Source: Streptomyces camponoticapitis
GTDB lineage: Bacteria; Actinomycetota; Actinomycetes; Streptomycetales; Streptomycetaceae
Length of the DNA stretch: 64,000 bases
NCBI RefSeq assembly: GCF_014646115.1
Contig: NZ_BMMV01000017.1
Span: 124,001-188,000, forward strand
Direction of reading: 5' to 3'
Of the stretch, positions 25,173 to 34,841 are shown piece after piece. The notes under the pieces are model-generated. The model had not been told where the DNA came from. It saw nothing but the letters and a program-made list of their open reading frames with translations, and did not search any database. Numbering within the stretch: the first letter of the stretch is position 1; the number at the start of each line of letters is the position of its first letter. Position numbers and translations under genes: made by a program.

Positions 25173-26198
25173 ATGAAGGCACTTGTGAAGCTGACGGCCG
25201 AGCCGGGGCTCCGGCTCACCGATGTGCCCGAGCCGCGGACCGGACCCGGCGACGTACTCATCAAGGTGCTCCGCACCGGCATCTGCGGCACCGATCTGCA
25301 CATCCGCGCCTGGGACGGATGGGCGCGGCAGGCCGTCGACGTGCCACGTGTTCTTGGTCACGAATTCGTCGGCGAGGTCGCTTCGGTCGGGGCCGACGTC
25401 CAGGACATCGCCGTCGGGGACCTCGTGAGCGGCGAAGGACATCTGGTCTGCGGCAAATGCCGTAACTGTCTGGCCGGGCGCAGACATCTGTGCCGCAGCA
25501 CCGTCGGACTCGGGGTCGGCCGCGACGGAGCCTTCGCCGAGTACGTCGCGCTGCCCGCGTCGAACGTCTGGGTCCACCGCGCCCCCGTCGACCTCGACAT
25601 CGCCGCGATCTTCGACCCGTTCGGCAACGCCGTGCACACCGCGCTCACCTTCCCCCTCGTCGGTGAGGACGTCCTGATCACCGGCGCGGGCCCGATCGGC
25701 ATCATGGCGGCGGCCGTCGCCCGGCACGCGGGTGCCCGCAACATCGTGATCACGGATGTCAGCCCCGAACGTCTGGAGATCGCCCGCAAGGTCGGCGCCA
25801 CCCTCGCGCTCGACGTGTCGAACACCGACATCGCCGAGGCGCAGCGGCGGCTCGGCCTCAAGGAGGGGTTCGACATCGGTCTGGAGATGTCCGGCCGCCC
25901 CGAGGCGATGCGCGACATGGTCGACAACATGACCCACGGCGGCCGGATCGCCATGCTGGGGCTGCCCGCGAAGGAGTTCGCCGTCGACTGGGCGAAGATC
26001 GTGACCTCGATGATCACGGTCAAGGGCATCTACGGCCGTGAGATGTTCGAGACGTGGTACGCGATGACCGTGCTGCTCGAAGGCGGCCTCGACCTCGGGC
26101 CCGTCATCACCGGCACCTACGACTACGAGGACTTCGACGCGGCCTTCGACGAGGCGGCCCGAGCCACCGGCGGCAAGATCATCCTCAACTGGGCCTGA
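25173..26198 (+). CDS. tdh: L-threonine 3-dehydrogenase
   Basis: 341 residues; oxidises L-threonine to 2-amino-3-ketobutyrate with NAD. Zinc-dependent medium-chain dehydrogenase: catalytic Cys38 in GICGTDLHI, GHEFVGEV, a structural zinc site CGKCRNCLAGRRHLC (four Cys), and Rossmann GAGPIG. ATG 25173 has GGAG 8 nt upstream and gives the family length. The next gene encodes the ligase that uses its product, so the pair is the classical threonine-to-glycine route. Confidence 0.93.
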   Translation: MKALVKLTAEPGLRLTDVPEPRTGPGDVLIKVLRTGICGTDLHIRAWDGWARQAVDVPRVLGHEFVGEVASVGADVQDIAVGDLVSGEGHLVCGKCRNCLAGRRHLCRSTVGLGVGRDGAFAEYVALPASNVWVHRAPVDLDIAAIFDPFGNAVHTALTFPLVGEDVLITGAGPIGIMAAAVARHAGARNIVITDVSPERLEIARKVGATLALDVSNTDIAEAQRRLGLKEGFDIGLEMSGRPEAMRDMVDNMTHGGRIAMLGLPAKEFAVDWAKIVTSMITVKGIYGREMFETWYAMTVLLEGGLDLGPVITGTYDYEDFDAAFDEAARATGGKIILNWA

Positions 26199-26265
26199 GG
26201 CCCCCCGGCCTCTCCGCGGCCACGACCCCCTTCGACCCGCTCACCCTTCCCACGGGAGCCCTGTT

Positions 26266-27447
<1,182 letters not shown>

Positions 27448-27489
27448 GGGGCCCGGCCCGAACCTGCCGTGGCCTGGCACTATGGCTGA

Positions 27490-28404
27490 GTGATCGACCC
27501 CCGGCGACTGCGCATCCTGCGAGCCGTGGCGGACCACCGTACGGTGACCGCCGCGGCCGCGGCGCTCTATCTGACCCCGTCGGCCGTCTCCCAGCAGCTC
27601 GCCGCGCTGGAGCAGGAGACCGGCCACGCGCTGCTGACCCGCAGCGGCAGGGGCGTACGGCTGACGGCGGCCGGGGAGATCCTGCTCACACACGCGCACG
27701 CGGTCCTCTCCCAGCTGGAGCGGGCCGAGGCGGAGCTGGCGGCCTACGCGGGCGGGGCGGCCGGCGAGATCACGGTCGCCGCCTTCGCCACCGGGATCGC
27801 CGAGGTGCTGGCCCCGGCCATCGCGCACCTCGCCGACTCGCACCCGGGCATCCGTGTACGCGTACGGGACTCCGAGGGCGACGAGAGCCTGCCGCTGCTC
27901 CTCGACGGGCAGGCGGACGTGGCGCTGGCCGTCGAATACCGGGGCGCGCCCACGGAGGACGACCCGCGCCTGTCGCGCGTACCGCTCTACGCCGAGCCGT
28001 TCGACGCGGTCCTGCCCGAGGGGCACCCGCTCTGCCGCGAGATCGAGGTCCCGCTCGCGGGACTCTCGGACAGCGACTGGATCAGCCCCTATCCGGGCAA
28101 CCCGTGCCACGAGGTGATGCGCCTCGCCTGCGAGTTGGCGGGCTTCGAACCGCGCCTGGTGCACTCGTCGGACGACTTCCGCGCGGTGGTCGCCCTCGCG
28201 GGGGCCGGGGCGGGGGTGGCGCTCGTACCGCGCTCGGCGCTGCGTGGGATGGAGCTGAAGGGCACGGTGGTACGCCCGGTGTCCGGGCCGTCCGCCACGC
28301 GCCGGGTCTTCGCCGCGGTCCGCAGGGGCGCGGACCACCACCCCCTGATCCGCCCGGTCCTGGACGCGCTGAGCGAATCGGCGTCGGGCCTGACGACGGG
28401 CTGA
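27490..28404 (+). CDS. LysR-family transcriptional regulator
   Basis: 304 residues. The N-terminal winged helix-turn-helix is RRLRILRAVADHRTVTAAAA, then LTPSAVSQQLAALEQETG. A LysR substrate-binding domain follows from about residue 90. GTG 27490 is the only start that keeps the whole helix-turn-helix. It lies 42 nt downstream of kbl on the same strand, unlike the usual divergent LysR layout, so it may be cotranscribed with tdh-kbl. The effector is unknown; a link to threonine or glycine metabolism is only positional. Confidence 0.88.
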   Translation: MIDPRRLRILRAVADHRTVTAAAAALYLTPSAVSQQLAALEQETGHALLTRSGRGVRLTAAGEILLTHAHAVLSQLERAEAELAAYAGGAAGEITVAAFATGIAEVLAPAIAHLADSHPGIRVRVRDSEGDESLPLLLDGQADVALAVEYRGAPTEDDPRLSRVPLYAEPFDAVLPEGHPLCREIEVPLAGLSDSDWISPYPGNPCHEVMRLACELAGFEPRLVHSSDDFRAVVALAGAGAGVALVPRSALRGMELKGTVVRPVSGPSATRRVFAAVRRGADHHPLIRPVLDALSESASGLTTG

Positions 28405-28542
28405 CGGCCGGCCTCTCCGAGCGGGCCCCGCACGCGCCTTTCCCTCGGCATTTCGGGTGGACGCGGCCTGGGAAACCCGGATTCCGCCCTGGGACTGGTA
28501 TCCCGGGACTCAGGTCCGCCGGCAGGTCGATGTCAGGAGTTC

Positions 28543-29373
28543 ATGGTGAGTGACCTTCCCGCTCTTCCCCGCCGGCTTCCCCTGGCGCGCGTCCTCGACG
28601 AGTACCTCCTCACCACCGTTCTGCTCTTCCTCACGGTGACGGTGGTGCGATGGCTGCGCGATCCGGGATCCGATCTCTTCATCGCCGATCTGGAGGTCGC
28701 GCTCGCCGTCATCGGCGTGATCAGCGGGGCGATCCTCACCGCCCTGATCCTCAGCCCACCCGGCCGGCGCAGCGGCGGCCACATGAACCCCTCCGTGACC
28801 GTGGCCCTGTGGCTGATGGACGCCTTCCCCGGCCGCAGCGTCGTCCCGTACGCCCTCGCCCAGCTCGCGGGCTCGGTCACCGGCACCGCGCTCGCCCGCC
28901 TGGTGTGGGGGTCGACGGTGTCGAACGCCTCCGTCTCGCACGCGGCGATCAGACCCGCCCCCACCTGGCGGGCCGCGGACGTCTTCCTCGCCGAGGCGGG
29001 AGCGATGATGGCGCTCATCCTCGTGGTCGGCGTCATCCTGGCCTACCCCCGTTACATCCGCACATTGCCCTATGTGATCGGAGGATCGGTCGCGCTGGTG
29101 ATCGCGTTGCTGGGGCCCCGCAGCGGCGGCTCGATCAACCCGGCCCGCCAGTTCGGTCCGGCCGCGCTCTCCGGCCGGACCATGGACCTGTGGATCTATC
29201 TGGTCGTGCCCGTCCTGGGTGCCGTCATCGGCTCCGCCATCTACCACCTCTTCATCTGGCGGTTCAACGCCTGCCGGCCTCTCACCTACAAACTGGCGGG
29301 CGACCACAGCCGGGAGGATGAACCGGGCGACGCCGGCGCCGCCCGGCCGGCTGACGGCCCGCCTGTCCGGTGA
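28543..29373 (+). CDS. Aquaporin/MIP-family channel
   Basis: 276 residues with six predicted membrane helices. Both pore loops are visible: GGHMNPSVTVAL (NPS instead of NPA) near 85 and GGSINPARQFGPA (NPA followed by the pore Arg) near 200. The layout is aquaporin-like rather than typical GlpF, and transport of water or a small neutral solute is expected. ATG 28543 has a GGAG ribosome site. It is convergent with the epimerase gene, 17 nt apart. Confidence 0.88.
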   Translation: MVSDLPALPRRLPLARVLDEYLLTTVLLFLTVTVVRWLRDPGSDLFIADLEVALAVIGVISGAILTALILSPPGRRSGGHMNPSVTVALWLMDAFPGRSVVPYALAQLAGSVTGTALARLVWGSTVSNASVSHAAIRPAPTWRAADVFLAEAGAMMALILVVGVILAYPRYIRTLPYVIGGSVALVIALLGPRSGGSINPARQFGPAALSGRTMDLWIYLVVPVLGAVIGSAIYHLFIWRFNACRPLTYKLAGDHSREDEPGDAGAARPADGPPVR

Positions 29374-29390
29374 CGGCCGTGGGCCGGTCG

Positions 29391-30263
29391 TCAGGCGTCG
29401 TCCTCCGCGAAGCCGGAGCGCCAGGTCGGATGTTCGGGACGCCAGCCCCGTGAACGGGCCAGAGCGTTGGACGCTCCCCGCGCCCAGCTCGCGCCGCCCG
29501 TGGAGACCTCGGGTGCGGGTACGCCGAGGGCGTCCGCGAGGACGGGCAGCCACTCCCGCCCCCGCGCGGGCTCGTCGTCCACGATGTTGACGGGACCGGA
29601 CGGCCAGTCGAGGGCCTGGACGGCCGCGCGAGCGCCGTCGGCGACATGAACGAACGAGTTGACGGAGTTGTCCGCCTCGACGCTGCCCAGGAACCGCGCG
29701 TCCGGATCACCGGAGAGGGCAGCGGCGACGGGGCCACCCGGCTCGTACCAGGTGCCGGGGCCGTACAGGACTCCGTACCGCAGCGACACCGCGGTCTGCA
29801 CCTCGGCGGCCATCTCCTCCAGCGCCCGGATGCCCTCCACGATCGAGCCGCGCGGCTCCGCGGCGCCGAGGTCGAGCGGTTCGCCCTCGGTGGCCGGGCC
29901 GTTCCCGGGGGCGTACATCCAGGCCATCGACTGGACGGAGATCCTCCGTACGCCGGCGGCCTTGGCCGCGTCGACCAGGTTCCGGGTCCCTACCTCGCGC
30001 AGCCGGTTCGTCGCCTCCCCGTCCGCGCCCGACAGGTCGGTGAGCTGGTGGATCACCGCGTCCGGCGCCGCCGCCGCCATCACCTCGTGGAGGGCGTCCC
30101 GGTCGAAGACATCGACCTGGGCGGGTGACGCGCCCTGGTCTCTCACCCGTTCGGCGCCCGCGCGTGACCGGGACGTACCCGTCACCTGGTGACCCGCGTC
30201 CAGCAACAGCGGTACGAGCAGCCGGCCGACCGCGCCGGTGGCCCCCGCGACGAAGACATGCAT
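29391..30263 (-). CDS. NAD(P)-dependent epimerase/dehydratase family protein
   Basis: 290 residues. It begins MHVFVAGATGAVGRLLVPLL with the extended-SDR nucleotide motif GATGAVG and continues through VDVFDRDAL and SVQSMAWMYAPG. The catalytic Tyr/Lys pair of true epimerases is not clear, so it may be an atypical extended SDR. ATG 30263 is preferred over an in-frame start 36 nt upstream, because GGAGGAAGG lies 7 nt before it. No pathway partner is adjacent. Confidence 0.8.
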   Translation of the reverse strand: MHVFVAGATGAVGRLLVPLLLDAGHQVTGTSRSRAGAERVRDQGASPAQVDVFDRDALHEVMAAAAPDAVIHQLTDLSGADGEATNRLREVGTRNLVDAAKAAGVRRISVQSMAWMYAPGNGPATEGEPLDLGAAEPRGSIVEGIRALEEMAAEVQTAVSLRYGVLYGPGTWYEPGGPVAAALSGDPDARFLGSVEADNSVNSFVHVADGARAAVQALDWPSGPVNIVDDEPARGREWLPVLADALGVPAPEVSTGGASWARGASNALARSRGWRPEHPTWRSGFAEDDA

Positions 30264-30375
30264 GAATGTGTCCTTCCTCCGCTCGGTCTGAAGATCCATA
30301 CGCAGTAGACCAGCGCGGAGGGCGGCATCCAGGAATAGAGGGGCCGGGCGGTCAGGGTGTCGTCGCGGACACCTC

Positions 30376-31497
30376 CTAGGAAGCGAGCCACAGGATCAGG
30401 ACCACGATGATGACGATGACCGCCCCGGCCGCGATCAGGCGGCGTTTGAGCTGGTTCGACAGGGTCGGGACGACTTCGAGCCTCCGGGCGCCGGGGAAGA
30501 CGTAGAAGACCCGGTTCGGTTCGTCCACCAGCTCCACCCGGGCCAGCGGGCAGGTTTCGAGAGTCACCCGCCGGGACAGCTCCACCGTCCCCCGGGCCAG
30601 GTGCTCCGACACGGCGGCGCGGTGTTCGTGGTCGACGCCGGCCGGTACCCCGCCGCCCGGCGGGATGTCGAGCTGCTGCCACCGGGCGGCGCCCGCCAGC
30701 CGGTCCCGGACCTTGTCGGGCCAGTCCGGCCTGGGCAGCGACAGGGACGCCTTCTCGTTCGCGTACTCGACCGTTCCCTCCACCCAGTGCGAGAGGCTGC
30801 CCCGGCCGCCGCACACCTCGTGCGTGCCGACGCCCCGCCCGGAGCAGCGCGCACACGACTCGTGGCCCCGGCCATCGCACTGCGGGCACCGGATCCTGCC
30901 CCGGCCCGAGCAGCGCGGGCAGGCGGCCTCGGCGGTGCCGCACACCGCGCAGGTGATCCGCTGCGCGCCGGGCGCCGTGGCGCGCGGACCGGCCGCGGCG
31001 GGGCGGGCCTTCGTCGTACGGCCGCCGCGCCGGCCCGTCGTCTCGCACTGCGAGCAGGGGGCGACGTCCAGACACACGTCGCACGCGGGCGGCTCGTTGC
31101 GGCACGAGCACGGGTGCCGCCCGCATCCGGAGCAACTGGCGCACTGCTGCGTCCCGCCGTCGCACGGGCAGGGCACCAGCCGGTAGGAGGCCGAGCGGAT
31201 CAGGGTGAGCTTGCCGGGACCTTCGGGCGCCGGTAACGGGTGGTCCGCGATGGCGCCTTCGTAAAGAGGGAGCGCCGAGAGGTCCTCCGTACCGAAGGCC
31301 GTCCGCTGGGTCTCGGTGCGCCGCTCCGTGAAGCGGACGACGTCGCCGCGCACCAGTTGCCGTCGCTCGATGTCCCGGATCCGGACGAGGCTGGCCGCCC
31401 CGCCGCCGCCCCGGGCCATGTACGGGGCGAGCGCCTTGAGGATGTCCGCGTCGGGCAGATCGTCGGAGAGCGCGTCGTCTTTCGTTGCGTCGGACAT
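30376..31497 (-). CDS. Cys-rich (DnaJ-like zinc repeats) tail-anchored protein
   Basis: 373 residues. The middle (about 108-235) carries many CxxC pairs: PCPCDGGTQQCASCSGCGRH, ACDVCLDVAPCSQC, ITCAVCG, ACPRCSGRGRIRCPQCDGRG and SCARCSGRGVG. The CPRCSGRG/CPQCDGRG units resemble DnaJ zinc-finger repeats (CxxCxGxG), but no J domain is present. The C-terminus is one membrane helix (LIAAGAVIVIIVVLILWLA) right at the end, so the protein should be a cytoplasmic tail-anchored protein. A zinc- or redox-based protein-interaction role is likely; the function is unknown. Confidence 0.8.
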   Translation of the reverse strand: MSDATKDDALSDDLPDADILKALAPYMARGGGGAASLVRIRDIERRQLVRGDVVRFTERRTETQRTAFGTEDLSALPLYEGAIADHPLPAPEGPGKLTLIRSASYRLVPCPCDGGTQQCASCSGCGRHPCSCRNEPPACDVCLDVAPCSQCETTGRRGGRTTKARPAAAGPRATAPGAQRITCAVCGTAEAACPRCSGRGRIRCPQCDGRGHESCARCSGRGVGTHEVCGGRGSLSHWVEGTVEYANEKASLSLPRPDWPDKVRDRLAGAARWQQLDIPPGGGVPAGVDHEHRAAVSEHLARGTVELSRRVTLETCPLARVELVDEPNRVFYVFPGARRLEVVPTLSNQLKRRLIAAGAVIVIIVVLILWLAS

Positions 31498-31672
31498 GGG
31501 CGGGTCTCGTCCCTCCTCCGGCGCGCGGCGTCGCCGCGCAGACCGGCAGGGTAGGACTGTTCCCGACCTGCCATCAAGAGGGCCCCGGCGGCGTGCGCCG
31601 GCGGGGCGGGGGGAGTACGCCGACGTGTTCGCGTACGCCGGTGCCCCACCCGCCCCGCCGACCCCAGCCGCC

Positions 31673-33148
31673 CTACGAGAGCAGGCTCGGCGCCGCCCGG
31701 TCCAGCACCGAACCGACGCGCTCCCAGGTCTCCATGTCCCTTGCCACGGGCGGCAGTTCGGGGCCGTCGCCGGTCTTCCAGGACGCGGCGATCGCCACCG
31801 GGTCCTCGTCGGTCGCGGCCGACGCCGCCAGCGCCGCCGCGCCCAGGGCGACCAGCTCGCCGCTCTCCGGCACGATCACCGGGCGCCCGGAGAGGCGCCG
31901 TACGGTCTCCACCCACGTACGGCCCTGGGCGCCGCCGCCCACCAGCCGCAGCGGCCGGCCCGCCACCGCCGGGTCCGCCGGGTCGAGGCCGCAGGCGCGC
32001 AGGACCTCGTCGAGCGCGCGCAGGACCGTCACCGCCGCGCCCTCGTACGCCGCGCCCAGCAACTGCTGCGGTGTCGTGTCGTGCCGCAGGCCCGTCAGCA
32101 GACCGGAGGCGGTCGGCAGGTCGGGGGTGCGTTCCCCGTCGAGGTACGGCAGGAGGACCGCCTCCCCGCCGGGCGCCACGTCCTCGCGGTCCAGGCGCAG
32201 CAGCTCGGCGACCTTGTCGACGGCGAGCGTGCAGTTCAGGGTGCAGCCGAGCGGCAGGAATGTCCCGTCCGCCGCCGCGAACCCGGACAGCGCGGCCGAG
32301 GCGGGCCTGGTGCGCGTGGCGGCGAAGACCGTTCCCGATGTGCCGAGGCTCAGCACGGGGTGGTCCAGCAGCCCCGCGCCGCCGAGGCCGAGGCCGACGG
32401 CGGCGCTCATGTTGTCGCCGGTCCCGGCGGCCACCGCGATACCGGCCGGCAGCCCCAGCTGCTCGGCGGCCGAGGCGGTGAGCGAGCCGACGCGGACGGC
32501 GCCGGTCGGGGCGACGGTGGGCAGCATCGACTCGTCGAGGCCCACGAGCGCGAGCAGTTGGGGGTCGTACGCCCCGGTCTGCGTCGAGTACCAGCAGGTG
32601 CCCGACGCGTCGCCGGGGTCGGTGGCCGCCGTACCGGCGAGGCGTTCGGTGAGGAAGTCGTGGGGCAGCCGGACGGCCGCCGTCGCCTCGGCGGAGGCGG
32701 GGTCGTTCTCCCGGAGCCACTGCCACTTCGCCGCCGTCATCGAGGCGACCGGCACCGATCCGGTCCTGGCGGTCCACGCGTCCGGACCGCCCAGCGCCTC
32801 GGTGAGCGCGGCGGCCTGCGGGGCGGAGCGGGTGTCGTTCCACAGCAGGGCGGGGCGCAGGGGTTTCCCGGCGGCGTCGAGCACCACCAGGCCGTGCTGC
32901 TGGCCGGCGACCGCCAGGCCCGTGACGGCGGACGCCGGTACGCCCGACTCCTTCAGGCCCATGGCGACGGCCTCACACAGCGCCTGCCACCACACCTCGG
33001 GGTCGGTCTCCCGCGCCCCGGCCTCGCCCGTCACCCGGTGCGGGGCGCGCCCGACGGCGAGCAGCCGTCCGGTCGCCGCGTCGGTGAACGCCGCCTTGGT
33101 CGACTGCGTGGAACTGTCGACGCCGATGACCACCTGGCTGTGCGGCAC
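31673..33148 (-). CDS. xylB: Xylulokinase
   Basis: 491 residues, FGGY kinase family: phosphorylates D-xylulose. N-terminal phosphate-1 motif VVIGVDSSTQSTKAAF; substrate-region Asp in LLWNDTRSAPQ; C-terminal ATP-site glycines in LVGGGAQGRTWVE. The start is GTG 33148, with GGAAGAGG upstream. It is divergent from xylA across a 252-nt region with operator-like palindromes, so the two are probably co-regulated by xylose. Confidence 0.93.
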   Translation of the reverse strand: MPHSQVVIGVDSSTQSTKAAFTDAATGRLLAVGRAPHRVTGEAGARETDPEVWWQALCEAVAMGLKESGVPASAVTGLAVAGQQHGLVVLDAAGKPLRPALLWNDTRSAPQAAALTEALGGPDAWTARTGSVPVASMTAAKWQWLRENDPASAEATAAVRLPHDFLTERLAGTAATDPGDASGTCWYSTQTGAYDPQLLALVGLDESMLPTVAPTGAVRVGSLTASAAEQLGLPAGIAVAAGTGDNMSAAVGLGLGGAGLLDHPVLSLGTSGTVFAATRTRPASAALSGFAAADGTFLPLGCTLNCTLAVDKVAELLRLDREDVAPGGEAVLLPYLDGERTPDLPTASGLLTGLRHDTTPQQLLGAAYEGAAVTVLRALDEVLRACGLDPADPAVAGRPLRLVGGGAQGRTWVETVRRLSGRPVIVPESGELVALGAAALAASAATDEDPVAIAASWKTGDGPELPPVARDMETWERVGSVLDRAAPSLLS

Positions 33149-33400
33149 GCTCGTACCTCTTCCTGGTTTCCGGGGCTTGCGACGGTATTTTGGCCGCAGG
33201 CCAACAAATTACGTGATGTTGTCGTGCATCCGGCAGGGATAAGTGTCATTTCCTTGCCCGAAGCGGTGTTCACCGCTCCGGGTGGGGTTGGGCGAACGCG
33301 GGGTCTTTTCCGTACCCACCCGGAGGTGCATTATTAGTCATGTCAGGAAACAAAAAGGTCTGCACCTGCCGGACCTGAGGTATCGAAGGCGGCCAGAGAA
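33149..33400. promoter_or_regulatory. Divergent xylB/xylA control region with palindromes
   Basis: Two compact palindromes lie here: TTGGCCGCAGGCCAA (33190-33204) and AGCGGTGTTCACCGCT (33262-33277). Between them CAACAAATTACGTGATGTTG (33202-33221) has 5-bp inverted ends. Its CAACAAATTA half resembles half-sites reported for ROK-type XylR operators, although only loosely. An AT-rich patch around 33325-33350 precedes xylA and could be its promoter. A ROK regulator gene lies 1.4 kb away. Confidence 0.5.
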
Positions 33401-34570
33401 ATGACGGAACGTTTCACTCCCACCCCCGCGGACAAGTTCAGCTTCGGTCTGTGGACGGTCGGCTGGCAAGGCAGGGACCCGTTCGGAGACGCGACGCGTC
33501 CGGCGCTCGATCCCACCGAGTCCGTACAGCACCTCGCCGAGCTGGGCGCGTACGGAGTGACCTTCCACGACGACGACCTGATCCCGTTCGGCTCGTCCGA
33601 CGCCGAGCGCGAGGCGCACATCAAGCGCTTCCGGCAGGCGCTGGACACCACCGGGCTCGTCGTGCCGATGGTGACCACCAACCTCTTCACCCACCCCGTC
33701 TTCAAGGACGGCGGCTTCACGGCGAACGACCGCGACGTCCGCCGCTTCGCGCTGCGCAAGACCCTGCGCAACCTCGACCTGGCCGCCGAGCTGGGCGCGA
33801 AGAGGTTCGTCGCCTGGGGCGGCCGTGAGGGCGCGGAGTCCGGCGGGGCGAAGGACGTACGCCTCGCGCTCGACCGGATGAAGGAAGGCTTCGACCTGCT
33901 CGGCGAGTATGTCGTCTCGCAGGGATACGACATCAAGTTCGCCATCGAGCCCAAGCCGAACGAGCCGCGCGGGGACATCCTCCTGCCGACCGTCGGTCAC
34001 GCGCTCGCCTTCATCGAGCGCTTGGAGCGTCCCGAGCTGTTCGGCGTCAACCCCGAGACCGGCCACGAGCAGATGGCCGGGCTCAACTTCCCGCACGCCA
34101 TCGCGCAGGCCCTGTGGGCGGGCAAGCTCTTCCACATCGACCTCAACGGCCAGCACGGCACCCGGTACGACCAGGACCTGCGCTTCGGCGCCGGTGACCT
34201 GCGCGCCGCGTTCTGGCTGGTGGACCTGTTGGAGACGGCGGGCTGGGACGGCTCGCGGCACTTCGACTTCAAGCCGCCGCGCACCGAGGACTTCGACGGG
34301 GTGTGGGCGTCCGCCGCGGGCTGCATGCGCAACTACCTGATCCTCAAGGAGCGCGCCGCGTCGTTCCGCGCGGACCCGGAGGTCCAGGAGGCGCTGCGCG
34401 CCTCGCGCCTGGACGAGCTGGGGCAGCCGACCGCCGCCGACGGCGTGGCCGGCCTGCTGGCCGACCGTGGCGCGTACGAGGACTTCGACGTGGCGGCGGC
34501 GGCGAGCCGCGGCATGGCCTTCGAGCACCTCGACCAGCTGGCGATGGACCACCTGCTGGGTGCCCGCTGA
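33401..34570 (+). CDS. xylA: Xylose isomerase
   Basis: 389 residues, the usual length of class I actinobacterial enzymes. It interconverts D-xylose and D-xylulose (and glucose/fructose) with two divalent metals. Seen: KFSFGLWTVGWQGRDPFGDA, catalytic His in VTFHDDDL, metal Glu in FAIEPKPNEPRGD, NPETGHEQMAG, and HIDLNGQHG with further metal ligands. It is divergent from xylB and followed by a strong hairpin. Confidence 0.97.
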   Translation: MTERFTPTPADKFSFGLWTVGWQGRDPFGDATRPALDPTESVQHLAELGAYGVTFHDDDLIPFGSSDAEREAHIKRFRQALDTTGLVVPMVTTNLFTHPVFKDGGFTANDRDVRRFALRKTLRNLDLAAELGAKRFVAWGGREGAESGGAKDVRLALDRMKEGFDLLGEYVVSQGYDIKFAIEPKPNEPRGDILLPTVGHALAFIERLERPELFGVNPETGHEQMAGLNFPHAIAQALWAGKLFHIDLNGQHGTRYDQDLRFGAGDLRAAFWLVDLLETAGWDGSRHFDFKPPRTEDFDGVWASAAGCMRNYLILKERAASFRADPEVQEALRASRLDELGQPTAADGVAGLLADRGAYEDFDVAAAASRGMAFEHLDQLAMDHLLGAR

Positions 34571-34604
34571 CCCCGCGCTGACCACCGAGTCCTGACACGA
34601 CGGA

Positions 34605-34643
34605 GCACGCGGGGCGAGCCGGCCGCCGGCCCGCCCCGCGTGC
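34605..34643 (+). terminator. xylA terminator hairpin
   Basis: GCACGCGGGGCG (34605-34616) pairs perfectly with CGCCCCGCGTGC (34632-34643). The loop is itself partly palindromic (GCCGGCCGCCGGC). It begins 35 nt after the xylA stop, between convergent xylA and the ROK gene, so it may work in both directions. Confidence 0.7.
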
Positions 34644-34841
34644 GCGTGTTCGGGAACCGGCCACCTGACGGCGCGATTGGCGGAAGACGGCCCGAGCCGT
34701 GCGCGTGCGAGGGAGCCCACCTGCCCCCGCGGCGCGTCCGCGTGGGCGGCGTCGGTCTCCGCACGCCGTGGGCGCGGTGGCGCGTGCCCGCGCCTTCGGC
34801 CCGGCGCCCGCCGTCGACGCCCCACCCCCGCGCCCCTCGCG

